Assembly (NCBI GenBank): GCA_007449985.2
Contig: VIIQ02000786.1
Location: forward strand, 79,949-143,948
Direction of reading: 5' to 3'
From: Desmodesmus armatus
Taxonomy: Eukaryota > Chlorophyta > Chlorophyceae > Sphaeropleales > Scenedesmaceae
DNA: 64,000 nucleotides
The notes below the pieces were generated by a model. It was given only the letters and a program-made list of their open reading frames with translations. It did no database searches and had not been told where the DNA came from. Positions 22,701-34,700 of the stretch are shown here, piece after piece. How positions within the stretch are numbered: position 1 is the first letter of the stretch; each line of letters starts with the position of its first letter. Position numbers and translations under genes: made by a program.

Positions 22701-23432
22701 TACTGGCGCCCATGCTGACAGCGGCTGCAGCTGCTGCTGGGGCAGCAGAGGCAGCGGCGGTGACGGGCTCCGCTGCTGTGGCTGCATCTGCAGCGGCTCG
22801 GGATGCTGCTGCTGTGGCCGTGCCTGCTGTTGCTGCAGGTGGTGCTGCTGGTGAATAGCAGGGGGCAGCGGCGGCAGATCCAACGAGCTTCTGTTGGAGG
22901 AGGGGTTTGGGGATACGTTGAACCCCACCTCCCGCCGGCTGGGCTGCCATGCAGCGCTGCTTTTGGGTGAGGCAGCAGAGCTGTAGCTGCGGGTGGTGCC
23001 TGTGCTGGTGGTGCTGCTGCCACCAGGACTGTAGAGGTGGTGGTGCTGTTGGGAGGGGAGGTGCAGCCCCCCAACGTGCACGTTGCCTCCATCCTCCTGC
23101 CTGCTGTTGGAACCGCTTGCTGCTGCTTGGTGCTGCTTGGTTGGAACCTGACGCTCGGATTCATGCTGTCCCTGGCCAGAAGTCAGGCGGGCTAACGCAG
23201 CAGGGCTGAGGGGGTGCTTGCCGCTGCCCAGTGTTGTCAGCCCCGCCAGGCCTGTCTGCTGCAGCGGGGCCTGTGGGTTCTCTAGCTCCCTGAAGCTGGT
23301 AGACTCGCTTGGCAAAGATACGTTGGCTGCATAGTCGAGATCCTGGCGAGGCAAGGGTGGACATAACTCCTCTTCATGGGCTTGCTGCTGCTGTCTGTTG
23401 CTGGCCGCTGTTGGGATGCCGAGATGCAGCAT
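13908..23432 (-). CDS. Giant Ala/Gln/Ser-rich low-complexity protein (2914 residues)
   Basis: Proposed exons: 23432-15485, 14931-14722, 14494-13908, all in phase. Exon 1 starts with ATG (MLHLGIPTAASNRQQQQ) and ends at CAAG/GTGAGT. Intron 1 ends CCTTTTCAG; intron 2 is GC-AG (CAG/GCAAGT). The protein is dominated by runs of A, Q, S and G encoded by CAG/GCA/AGC repeats, so it is probably intrinsically disordered. More complex islands include two related motifs at about residues 285-315 and 450-480 (SARxQAAxLxAxGxxDPxVW followed by poly-Ala). Others are VTKSCLDFRNLQG, and a C-terminal HEIEPLLDDEAPSPADLARL followed by GGNYLYDHAGDYYKTG. No known domain is recognised and no function is proposed. The antisense open frames are shadows of the repeats. 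Confidence 0.75.
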
Positions 23433-25278
23433 GGCAGCTCAAATGGTGACATCCTTTGATGAGATGTTGCCCTGTTGGTTTTCTGAGCCTGGACCAGGGG
23501 ATAACACTGGTCGAAAGCACTAGCGGACGTTGCAACCGACGAGGCGAAAGTCCGCTGGCCCAGTCTATCTCTTCAATAGTTTAATTTTGCAATGTGAATC
23601 TGATGGCAAAGGGAGGAAGTTCCACTGATGGTGAAACTGACAATGACATGTTCAAAATCTGGACCTGAATGTGTCACTTGCACTTGCAATGTGCCTTTGG
23701 CAACCATTGTAGTTAGCATTTGTTCACACCTTATGACTTTTTTCACACCCCATGACTAGCCATCTAGGTTCAGCAATTCCCGATCTTGACAAGCCAGCCT
23801 GGCAGTCTGTGGTGAACTTTCAGCAGAGATCTACTGCTGGCACTCAACAAGCTGTACTCAATTATGAATTAGAGCAGCAATAAAACCATTGCCTGCAGGA
23901 TTACACTTGATGCCCCCCATGTGCAGCAGCAGTACCGTACATGCTGGTGCCACTGCTGCCAAGCCAGGCAAACTTGCGTGCTGAATGCGACAAACGCTCC
24001 AGGGCAAGCTTAGCACTCCCTACAGCTCTATAACCACAGTAACTCCATCACTTTCCTATGCTTGCAGTCAGCCTGGCTGCACCAAACGGCTGCAGTTTCT
24101 GAGGCCAACTTCAACTTCCATGCAACAGTCCAGGACGCTGCATACCAACAGGCTTCCTGAGGGCCCCTGGGTGTGATTCCTTGCCAACACCCACCACTCT
24201 GTTGTCTGTGCTGATGGGAACCCCTACAGCAGCTGCCAGGCCACATGCCGGTTGCCCACCAGGATACAAAAGAAAAACACTAGGCCGCCTAGCAGCAGTA
24301 TAGGCAGGGGTGGGGTGGAGCCTAGGTTGGGGTGTGAGGAGACTTGAGTGGTTGGGGCTTAGTGATGGGGGTGGAGTGGCTGGGCAGCTGCTGATGTGTG
24401 GGGGTGAAGGGGGTGAAAACGTTTGACAGGGAATGCCACAGCCAGCTGCCTTTGACATGCCTGCCCAGCCACCAACGGAGCATGTGATGTCATCGCTAGC
24501 TGCTGCTGCACCCCCAACCCCACCACCTTCAACACCAGGAGGAACCCCAATACCCTCAGTCCCTAGCTGCTGCTCCTGCAACAGCTCAATGTCACCATTA
24601 GTGACTGCACAGAGATCTGCAAACTCCATCAGTGACAAATATCCGACCAGCATAATAACACACTGCAGCCTAGGCATTGCTAGGCGGATAACCATGAACA
24701 TGACAACATGACAACAATCACACAAGAGGGTGCAACATGAAAAAGTACACAGTCATGCAAGCTTCGACAAACCATCTTGGCACAGTATATTATTTGACTG
24801 GACAAAGGGCCTGTCATTAGGTGCAGGATCACAATGGCGGAAGCAGAGGGGAGCTTCAATGTGGCACCTAGCAGCTGAAAGGGCGATGTGACCAGACATA
24901 GGTCACCCTGTCAGCAGCAACGCCTGTCTTTGCTATATTGGCTGCATCAGTCACGTCACTCTGTCTGCAACGCTCTGAATCAACATTCCTCTCCTAAACA
25001 ACATATACATGCGCCCTGTCAGCTGGCTTATCAAAGCTCTGCTGACAAGCCTCAACAGTCACAAGACACGGCACACCACTGGGTGTGCTACAACACCCCC
25101 TGCTTCTCAACAATCTAACACTCAACACTCAAAGAGCCGACATGGCTGTGCAAAGCCAACCGCGTCAGGTTCAAACGCCTGACACCATCCCTCTGAAGAC
25201 CCACAGCAGCGCCCACAACCCCCGCCAAACAAGCATGTCCATGCATGCTGTATGTCACTCCTGTGACAGCACATTCAG
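23433..25278. other. Intergenic, no confident gene
   Basis: This holds the upstream region of the giant low-complexity gene and the 3' side of the J-domain gene. One minus-strand stretch (about 24630-24430, MEFADLCAVTNGDIELLQEQ and onwards) looks protein-like. I could not place it in a gene with a start, introns and stop. Confidence 0.45.
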
Positions 25279-26763
25279 CTATCGCGCCACAGGGAGAGGC
25301 AGCGGCTCTGGGAAGTGGTGCTCATACATTTTTGCCTTGAGGCCGCTGCTCAGCACTGACACCACTGCCTTGGCTAGCAGCACCCGCCGCAGCCACAGCC
25401 AGTAGAAGCCCCAACCATGACGCAGCTGCTTGGCTGGTTTGTCAGGTTTCACAGGATGCTGGCTGGGGTCCTGCTGCTGCAACTGCAGCTGCTGCGAGGC
25501 CTGCGGGTCTTGTTGCCGCCGCCGCTGCTGCTGGTGCTGCTGCTGTTGCTGCTGCTGCTGCTGCGCCAGCGCAGAGGAAGGAAGCGGAGACGCCTGCCCT
25601 GCTGCTGTGGGGTGTTGCTGAGCAACGGCCTGTTGCTGTTGGCGGCCTGCGCTGGCCGCCGCCTGCTGCGACTGCTGCCGTACGCCTGGCATCTGCTGCT
25701 GCTGCTGCTGCTGCTGCTGTGGTAAGCTGTGCTGCAAGCTGACTGCAGCATAAGGTGCATTCTCGCTGCCGTGTTCGGCATCGCTGTCACACTCTGAATC
25801 GCTCTCCTCTACAAACAAAGGACCGGTGGGCTTGAGCAATAGGTCAGACAGAAGCTCGCCTAGGCCTACACCACCCTTCTGCTGCTCGCCTAGCTGCTGC
25901 TGGTTCTGCAATTGCAGGCGCCGTGCTTGCTGCCGCAGCTCCATGCGTGTGTACAGCTGCCGCCACAGTTGCTCGTCCGCTGCTGTTGGAGGGTTGACGG
26001 TTAGGTATTGAGCCAGCTGTCCCTCCACTGCTGCTGCTGCAGCCAGCTGCTGCCTGCATTGGTGGGTGACAGCACGAGCACACACTCAGAATGCAGCAGA
26101 TTGTCTTCGTAGTGTGTAGACACAGGGAGTGTGTGTCAATGCATGAGTGCATGAGCATGGGTTGGCGTGTGTGCTCCCCTGCCATTTGATATGCTGCAAG
26201 TCTTGCAGTGCAAGATACATAACAGCTACATAACAGCCACTGGGTTGGCCTCAGCAGAGCATAGCGCTCGTCCAGGTGGCAAGACCCAGCTGCTGATGGG
26301 GCATCATTAGGCAAAGGCCAGGGCCAACGCCAGGGAACATGCACCACATTACAAGCACGATTGTTGTATCTTGTTCAGCAGATAAGACTTACAGGTTAAC
26401 GATGTCTGCGGGCAAGGCCCCTTGAAGGACAGCTTCGTCGATCAGCTGCTCACAGAACAAGCTGCCAGTAGCATAGGCAGTCTCGAAAGGTGGCAACGCC
26501 TGATCGTGAGTTCCCTGGCTGCTTTGCGATCTGCTGTCTCGTATAAGGAGGCTGTACGCTGCTGACAGCAGCGCAAAGGCATCAGTGGCGCCAGCTGAAT
26601 GAAGAGCCAGGTGCTGCTGCTGTTGTTGCTGCCGCTGCCAATGCTGCTTGTCTGGGTGCAGTTGCAGCGCGAGGCGCTTGTAGGCAGCACGTATCTGCTT
26701 CTTTGTTGCACCAGGCTCGAGTTGCAGCAGCTGGAGTGCCTGGGGCACGGTGATTGCTGCCAT
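25279..26763 (-). CDS. J-domain (DnaJ-like) protein, 381 residues
   Basis: Two exons: 26763-26393 and 26053-25279, joined in phase across a 339-bp GT-AG intron (CT/GTAAGT to TGCAG). The start is the first ATG of the J domain; the open frame continues upstream only from a GTG. Residues 1-80 form a J domain: LQLEPGATKKQIRAAYKRLA, then HPDK with the HPD triad at 36-38, then DAFALLSAAYSLL. J domains stimulate Hsp70 ATPase. A Gln-rich linker with an acidic patch (EESDSECDSDAEH) follows. The C-terminus is conserved-looking and aromatic/basic (HGWGFYWLWLRRVLLAKAVV), possibly membrane-associated. The gene is divergent from the GT92 gene 408 bp away. There is no Gly/Phe or zinc-finger region, so it is a type III (class C) J protein. 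Confidence 0.85.
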
Positions 26764-27171
26764 CCTTTTTGGTGCACTTGACAGCAAAACTGATCGTGAC
26801 TCGGTCACTGTAGGAGAAACGGTTTGGAATCCATACTGATCTGACAAAGAAAAGCAGGGTTCAGCTCCGTTGTTGGTGTGTGTACACGGGTTGCATTTTA
26901 CTTGCACATGACACAACGTCGGACACACACATGTCGTTCAATGAATCACCAAACAATCTGTCCAGCTTATTTGTATGTTGTTGCTTCACGACAGCGACTT
27001 ACTGACCTGACTGACCCGGTCAACATTGTCAAGAAGGGCTGCTTGAACATTGCATGTTGATAGAGGAGCCAAGAGGCACGGGTGCCACCAACATGTAGAT
27101 TGCTCTTTCAATAGTCATCAGGGTGTCAACCACTGCACCAGTGTGTGCTGGGCTCATGCGGGCCAGGCAAC
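26764..27171. promoter_or_regulatory. Shared divergent promoter region
   Basis: A 408-bp gap between two divergent start codons, the J-domain gene (minus) and the GT92-like gene (plus). It must hold both 5' UTRs and probably a bidirectional promoter. No specific element is recognised. Confidence 0.5.
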
Positions 27172-29918
27172 ATGCATGTTTGTCCTGGCACAGCCCTGTT
27201 GGTGTCCCTTGTCATCTGCACAGCATTCTGGGAGGGCCTGTCCCAGCAGCATAGTATTCACAACACTCACAAGCAGCACAAAGGCAGTACACATGTTCAC
27301 GGTACACAACAGCAGCACCGTGAAGGGCAACATGGCAGAGCCAAACGTCACCTCCTGGATGCGCCAGCAGCAGATACGTCACAGGCAAGTTGCATCTCCT
27401 CTGCTGAACATTTGGCCAGCACTCAAAATACTCTGCATCATAATAATCATGTGCCCTGATGCAACTGTGCCACGTCATTGCCAGATCTGGGATGTGGCAG
27501 CACACAAGCACCAGCACCTGCAGCACCCTGTATGTGTATGAATGCAGCTGCGCTGCGGGACTACACACTCTGTAGCACATGCATGCCAGCGATGCACTCT
27601 CCGTCATGCATGCTGCAGGACTATCCAGATGGCTACGTAGCACTGTGTGTCATAGTGAAGAACCAAGCCGCTGACTTGCAAGAATGGCTGCAGTACCACC
27701 GCTTCATAGGGGTGGAGAAGGTCTACCTGTATGACAACAACAGCACGGTGCGGCGTGGCTGTGCTTCACCTCTTGCGTGCAACATGGCCGGGTGACCAGC
27801 ATGTTTGGGAAGCTGCGCCTTCTTGCATGCTGTTTACAACCCAGCCTGGTTGGGTGCCACGCCCTCAACATGTGCAACAGGACAATCTTACGCCCGTCGC
27901 CATGGCATGCGCAAGAAAGTCAAGGCCTTACCTTACTTCCTGCAGCTGCAGTACAATCACCTGCCTTGCCTCATGGCCGCCGGGATCTGGCCCTGTAGCC
28001 CCAACTATGATCGCATGCCACATGTACCGCCCAGCAGGCAAAGTGTTCCCCTCTCGCAAAATGTACTTATCAGTCAATGGGGTTGTTTGTGTTGCTGCAG
28101 AGGCCTTTGGCCTACACCATCAGGAACCACCTGCAGTCAGGGTTTGTGCAGTACACCTACATGGTGGGCATGCTCAAGCACAGCCGCGCACACGGCTTTG
28201 CAACAACGCCACAGTGGCAGGCCTATGATGACTGCATCCAGCGCTACAAGTAAGAGTTACAACACATGCATGAGCACAGAGGAGACAGCTGTAGTGCCAT
28301 CGCCGACCACCGGGTGGCAGAGCGCTTTGGTTCAAGCAGTGTGAGGAAAAATTCCTTCTTGAATCAAAGTAGCAAGTGTTCACTTGACTTGTTGGCCACT
28401 TGCTGATACACAAGTGCTGCATCACTGATGTGACATGGGCACTATCGCACACTCCTGCCGGCACTCAGGGGAGTCCCGTGCCTTTGGTTGTGCTGTCTGA
28501 TACCATCATCTTGTGTGCGCGGCTGCTGCTATGCAGGCGCAAGCATAGATGGCTAGGTTTCATCGACGTGGATGAATTTGTAGTCATGCATGATGTCAGC
28601 AACCATCAGGAGAGCAGTGATGCTGCAATTGCAGCTGATGCCAAGCCAGACATACGCCGCCTGTTGAAGGAGTACGAGGGGTTTGGCGCCCTGGCATTGA
28701 ATTGGGTGATGTTTGGCAGCAGCGGCCACCTGCAGAGGCCCCGTGGGGGTGTGCTTGCCAACTACCATGAGTGCATGCCCTTGCAGCACAGGTGAGACAC
28801 TGCAATGACGGGGGGGGGGGGGGGAGCAGCCGAGTGCATGGCTAGCTGCAGCACTGCTGTCTGTTCAACGTAGTATACTCGAGTATACAGAGCTCTGTGC
28901 AAGCCTTGCTGCGGCTGCCGTAAGTTACATGCTGCTCTAATCTGCCTCACATGTAGCAAAAGCGTCACAGCACCACAGCTGCACAGCCTTCAGGGTGGCT
29001 CAGTCTACCTGGCAGGTAGCACGAATCATTCAACAGTTGGGCTTTGCTGTTCACGTTCACTGGTTCACTGTCAGCCTGACAGCTGCGGCAGCGAGTGGTT
29101 GTGATTCGGGGCACAGCTACACAATTGGGTACGAGGCTTGCAAGCCTCGTGTGGTGATGACTTATCAGCCCCACTAATTGACACAGTGTAACCACACGTG
29201 TCTGACTTAAGCTTGTTGATGTTGTTTTCTTCGATGCAGCGTCCATGCACACGTCAAGGTGTTTGCCAACACTGCTCACGTCGCAACCATGGGCAGCACA
29301 CCACACCATGTTGTGTTCAAAAAGCCAGACATGTTCACCGTGAATGAGCTCCAACAACAGGTACGGGATGGATTGCGGCGTGTCGCATGTGCGCTTCAGC
29401 TGTGCTGTGTACACCCTTGACCTGCATATCTTGGTTGCACCACCATGTGTCAGCCGTGCTGTGGGCTGTGCCACCAAGTGTGCAAAGAAGGCACCCGCGT
29501 GTGTTCTTGTTTTTTGAAATGCTCTTGGGCAACATGCGTGTGTAATCGAGGCGTGGTGCGTGGTGCATCGCTGGTTCTGCAGGTCGTCGGCCCTTTCTCT
29601 CCTCCGCCAAGCCACAAGCGCGCATCCGTGTACCATTACGCAACGAAGAGCATGCGCGAGTTTTTGCTCAAAATGAAGCGTGGTGCTGGGGATGGCACCC
29701 GAAAAACGAAAGCGTTCTTCGCCTCTACCAACGACCAAGCAACTGCCACCTGCGTGGCAGGCATGCGCCTTGCGCCTGTTTGTTGCTCTGACTTGCTGAA
29801 TAAAGAGCTCGGCAGCGAGGAGGTGGAAGGCTTGCTGGAGACAATAAAGGAATTGTCAGTAGGTGCTGTTGACGCAGGTAGTGCACACCCTATGGCGCTG
29901 TATCACACAAGCGTGTGA
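27172..29918 (+). CDS. GT92-family (DUF23-like) glycosyltransferase, about 400 residues
   Basis: Six exons, all in phase: 27172-27384, 27619-27747, 28101-28249, 28537-28791, 29240-29360, 29583-29918. The first exon is the least certain. It starts at ATG with a hydrophobic stretch (TALLVSLVICTAFWEGL) fitting a signal anchor, and uses a GC donor (CAG/GCAAGT). Family hallmarks follow: YVALCVIVKNQAADLQEWLQ, YHRFIGVEKVYLYDNNS, RPLAYTIRNHLQSGFVQY, then WLGFIDVDEF (DxD, about residues 174-178), ALALNWVMFGSSGH, HVKVFANT and HYATKSMREF. GT92 enzymes transfer sugars, often galactose, in the secretory pathway; the substrate here is unknown. The end is taken as the in-frame stop at 29918; an alternative donor at 29878 (GACGCAG/GTAGTG) could extend it. 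Confidence 0.85.
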
Positions 29919-31554
29919 TACAGCAGGCCCTAGGGGCTGCCTTATGATGCTGGCATGTCTGTACAGTGCCAGCACAGCTCAGGTGATGGCCGGGTCAGTG
30001 CCAGGCTGCTGTTCTGTGTTGGCACAATTATTCGCTGTGTGCGTGCCGTCCAATAAGCTGACTGAATCAATAAGCAGCGCTTGCAGATTGGTGTCTGCAG
30101 CCATGTTCGTTTGCTGTATACAGCCGCTGTATGGCTGTCGGACAGCCATGTGGGTTCTTACCACCCGATGTTGCTTGTCTAAATATCACCTATTGGGTGA
30201 TTGTACAGATGATGCATGACTAAGTGGGTGGCGTTCTGACCGGCTCCCTACAAGCTGTACACACATGGGGTACATGTCTTTGTTTGCAGCACTCGGTGCC
30301 GCTGCTGTTGGACATGACTGTAGGTGCTGTTTCTGAGCAACAGCACTGTCACCATGCTGTGGACTGTTGTGTTGGTACTGTCACATGCAGTCATGGCGCA
30401 TGTGGACACATGTCCCTTCTCTCCGCCTGCACACTTCACCCATTGAGTTTGCTCAGTTGCGCTTCCTTGAGCTGCCTGCTCAGCTGGGCTGGCAGGCTGC
30501 CAGGTTGTAAGTTGAGCTGATGTTTCACTGTATGAGCCATGCCTGCTGCTTTGGCCTGGACTGCCCGCATGCACGTGTGAGGGTTCAGGCTGCTGTCATG
30601 ACATGGTGCTGCTCAGGCAAGCAACTTGATTGACATTGAGTGTCCTCAGTCTTGCTGGGCCATGACAGGCCATGTATGCTGCCCAAAAATGAGGTTCTCC
30701 TTCGACAACCATAGCTGTTGGGCGGTGCTGGCCTCATGTGTGCTGTACTGCTCCATGCGCGCTGCACCACACCACGGCACTGCTGGCCAGTGTAATCAGC
30801 GATGATTTGACTTTAGCCGCCCGGCATGCAGACAGTGCTGACCCAAGGGTGGCCACTCAATGTACAGTTGCATAACTTATCTGTGGCACACCACAGATAT
30901 GTGACGACGATAGTCACCACACAATGCACCAACGGTGGTTTGCTTTGCATGCAGTGCAAAGGGGAACACCCCAAGATGCCTTGCTGCAGCATCACAGCTG
31001 CAGGCCACAACAAAAGCGGCCCATCAGTGATCACATCGATGTGACCATGATAACCAAAATACAAACATAAGTCACTCATTGAGGGTGCAGGGAGCAATCC
31101 CAGCCTCAGTTGGCAGGCCTCTCCTTCTCAGGAGCATACCTGCCGGCAGTGTATCACTGCACACACCAAGCTAGCTGTAGCACTAGCGGCAGCGCCACAG
31201 GCTGACACCACAGCACCCTCGGACCACTCCAAATGACGCAGCCACATGCAGCACTTGTAACCGATGTCAGACAACACAAATGCTTACAGGCAGTGTTGCC
31301 CACTTATGATGTTGCAGCCCCTGGCCTAGCCAGGGGTAACACCCACAAAAAAGTACCTTGATTGTACAGAGTTCGCCCCCATGGCCTTGCCTGCCTATCA
31401 GGGCGGGGCTTGAATGATCACCACATATACTGTACAAAACATGAGCTTCCTTCCCAGGGCCCCCTGGACCACCCAAACCTGTGCTTATGGTGCCTTTGAT
31501 ACCACACAGGTGGTGACAGAGGCCTGCTGCTGCTGCTGGTACTGTTGTCATCAC

Positions 31555-31601
<47 letters not shown>

Positions 31602-31752
31602 GTGGTATCAGAGCGCATATGCATTGTGGGCAGAAGTGAACCCTGAAGCATTGACACCACCATCCTCGATTGTCAAATGATGACCAGAACCACCTCGATA
31701 TCGGCATGCGTGCGCAAAGTGCTGCCGTGTGACAGAGGCCTGCTGGCGCGCA
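29919..31752. other. Convergent 3' region between GT92 and the right SRA-SET gene
   Basis: No further gene is seen. It should hold both 3' UTRs. A minus-strand TGTAA (plus TTACA, 31284-31288) lies about 465 bp past the SRA-SET stop and fits the polyadenylation signal used by volvocine algae. A (CTG)n run occurs at about 31556-31597. Confidence 0.45.
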
Positions 31753-34700
31753 TCAGTCCTTCAACCAGCCCCTGCAGTTGTGTGCCCCGCAGTTGCAGGG
31801 TATGCGGCGCTTCCGTGCAGCAGCTCCCCCTGCTGCCTCTGCTGCTGCTGTCTGCTCCTCCTGCACGCAATGACCATATAGAGCAGGGGTGACAGACAAC
31901 CTTGAGATGTCTGGCAATGAGTAGTAACATGCTGGTGCGGGAAACTCCGCATGCTTATGTGGGTGTGTGGTGTCCGTGGTCGGTTGTGACTGCACAGTTG
32001 CTGGACAGGAATGCCCATACTGTTGGGTCACATACACTCCACTCCAGTCATGCGTCACCTGGGGAGTTGGCAAGACCAACGTCACCGCTGCCCCCGAGGT
32101 GCGTGTACGATGTGCTACCCCAATGTGTGCTATGACACTGGTACCCCATGCGTCTCGCTGGCTCCCTAAGAGGTGTTACAGGCCGCTTCCAGAGGGGGGG
32201 GGGCCTCCTCCTCTGGCCCCTACTCAGGCACGACTTGGACCATGTACTGTTAGTAACAGAAACAGTTGTGTGTCACTCACGTCACCCTGCACGATGTAGA
32301 GGCTGCCGTAATCATACGTGAGCTCCGAATACTTTGGTATGTCCTCAGCCGCAACGATGGCAATGTAGTGCAGCAGCTGGCTCCTGCAGGCGGCAAGACA
32401 CGGCAGCAGGCAGCGCTAGTGAGCAGCCAACCCATCCCCAACACTGTTGCTGTTACATCGGTCATGATGTGCCTGAACCCCCATTCCCCATAGCAAGCCG
32501 ACGAGAATTGCTGGCCGACGAGAATCATGCAAGTCCTGCATTGAGCTTGGTGACAAACATCACTAGCAGTGAGCACTGTGACAGCACCGTTCCCGCTCCC
32601 ACATCGCATGCCAGGGGATTGCGGTCCAGCACAAAAGAGGCCCCATCCCTTACCTTGCGCTCATTGTGAACACCGGCACCACGATACAGTTCGGGTCACA
32701 CGAGTGGTTGAGGAAGCGTGCAACATTGCCCTGTGTGAGAGACACAGGAGCAGCAGCAGTGCTCGTGATGCACACTGTGCAGAGACACTGCATGCAACAA
32801 ATGGTGTTGCAGCCATGTGCAACAGTGCCGCCTCTGAACCAGCTGCATCAGCACATGCGCACAATCCGGCAGTGGGCTACACAGGCCGCCTGCCATGCGG
32901 CATGACATGCCTGAGAGCCCCTTGAGGATTATTAGTAATTAAAACCCAAAAAATTACCCAATCGAGGCCCAAGCTCGGCTACTTGAGACTGTGTTTGCAG
33001 CGGAGTTGGAAGTCACTGTTCACTTGACTTGCAAGCCATAGTCTTGAAAGGCTGTGGCCAACCCCCAAACCCTGGATTGGTCCTGAAGGGTGCCCCAAAC
33101 AGCTGGCGTACAGTTTCAGCTTACCGCTCGGCTGGCATCGACTGTCAAGTGGTGCTCACGCAGGTCATCTGGGATGAGTGGCAGCTTGTCGTTCCTGCAA
33201 AGGAGGCGCGTGCATGTTGTCATTTATTATTATTATTTTGATTATTTATCTATATAAATATTTATACTTATAAATATGATATATATTTTTAATTTTATAT
33301 ATTACTGTATTTATATTATATTTTAGACTGCAATGAGACACTTGTCACAGCTACATGCAGGTAGCTTTGGTGTTGGCTGCTTGGGTGAACGCCCACCAGC
33401 CGGGCCGTAGATGGCGCATGAGCCACATACTTCGTCAAACCACCAAAAGAACAGGTAGTACAGGCCCCAACTCTCAACTGCAATGGCGCCATTGTCGATG
33501 CCACTGTTGTTCAACATAATGTGACTGACTGCGGTAGCATACTCCCCAATAATCAACCCATACTCCCCAATAACTAACAAGTGCAAAATAAATAGCACTT
33601 GTTGCGGTTGCCCCCACCTGTCTGGGTATGAACCCCTGCCCCCCGCTTTGTCCTCTACAGAATCATCAGCTTGGTGTCTACAAGGCGCAAGATACGCCTG
33701 AACACTGCATAGGCTGTGAAGAGCATGACTGGACCAGAGCATGATTGATTGCTGGTGAGCATGTCAGCAAAGTCCTACAGCAAACAAAGCACCCAGAGCC
33801 GCATAACCCAGGGGCCCAGCCTTAACCCCCCACGCAGCACACAGGCCGTACCTGTCTGGGTCTTTGCCCCTGAGCCCTGCTTTCTCCTCCAGCTCCTCAA
33901 ACTCGTGGAAGTGGTTGAGGTCATATAGGTAGGTGTCAGCACCAACAGCCAAGTCCTCAGCTGTCCTGCATGGCGGCAAAACAATAGAAAACAATAACAA
34001 AACAAAGAAATAATAAAAATGAAATAATATTAAAAATAATATAATGATAAAACAACAAAGCAACCACAACAAAAAATGCGGCTTGTATGAGCTCTTGTGA
34101 AAGTATCAAGGTGATACACACCACTCCTACCTTGGGAGCGGTGCGCAGCTATGGCTGTGCCACTCAGCAGTCAGCATGCTGGAATTGGACAGCAACTGTG
34201 CATCCATCATGACATCCAGCAAAGCTTGCAGACGAATGCAGACAACTAAGCTCAACCCAGGAGGCAAATCATAGACAGTGTGACATATCAGCATATCAGC
34301 ATACACAGTGTGACATATCAGCATAGCATAGGCAGTGTGACATTACACTGCCAACGTGCTAACAAGTTTGTGCAGGGCTCACTCACGCGTCTGTGATGAC
34401 CACCCCGATGTAGCGGCACAGCACGGCACCACCAGGCAGATCTACGGAGCAGCGGCAGCCCCAGCCCTTGCCCTCCACCCTGAACACCTGCGCATGTAGC
34501 ATGACACAACACATGCGCTCTCACGCAGCGCAAGAATCCCACAATTGATCAGAGTTGAGGGGTCAGCCACAAACCCCAGCCACCAACTCAGCGTGGAGGT
34601 GGTGCGTCTTTGATACACAGGCATTCAGCAGCCATCAGGCATAATGTGTGTTGCTAGGGCTGCGCAGCTACCGGCCACTTCAATCAGCCGAACATGCGAT

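Noticed and set aside
24111..24725. Minus-strand 204-codon frame near the J-domain gene
   Set aside because: The frame opens with TTG. The internal ATG segment looks protein-like for ~60 residues, then becomes Pro/Gly-rich. No splice structure could be supported.
26764..26928. N-terminal extension of the J-domain protein
   Set aside because: The extra frame begins at a GTG; the ATG at 26763 sits exactly at the start of the J domain.
27145..27171. Earlier start for the GT92-like protein
   Set aside because: Position 27145 is GTG; the first in-frame ATG is 27172, directly before the hydrophobic anchor.
28809..28822. Poly-G tract as a functional signal in the GT92 intron
   Set aside because: A 14-base homopolymer just after a donor site. 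It could affect splicing, but a common simple repeat or sequencing artefact is just as likely.
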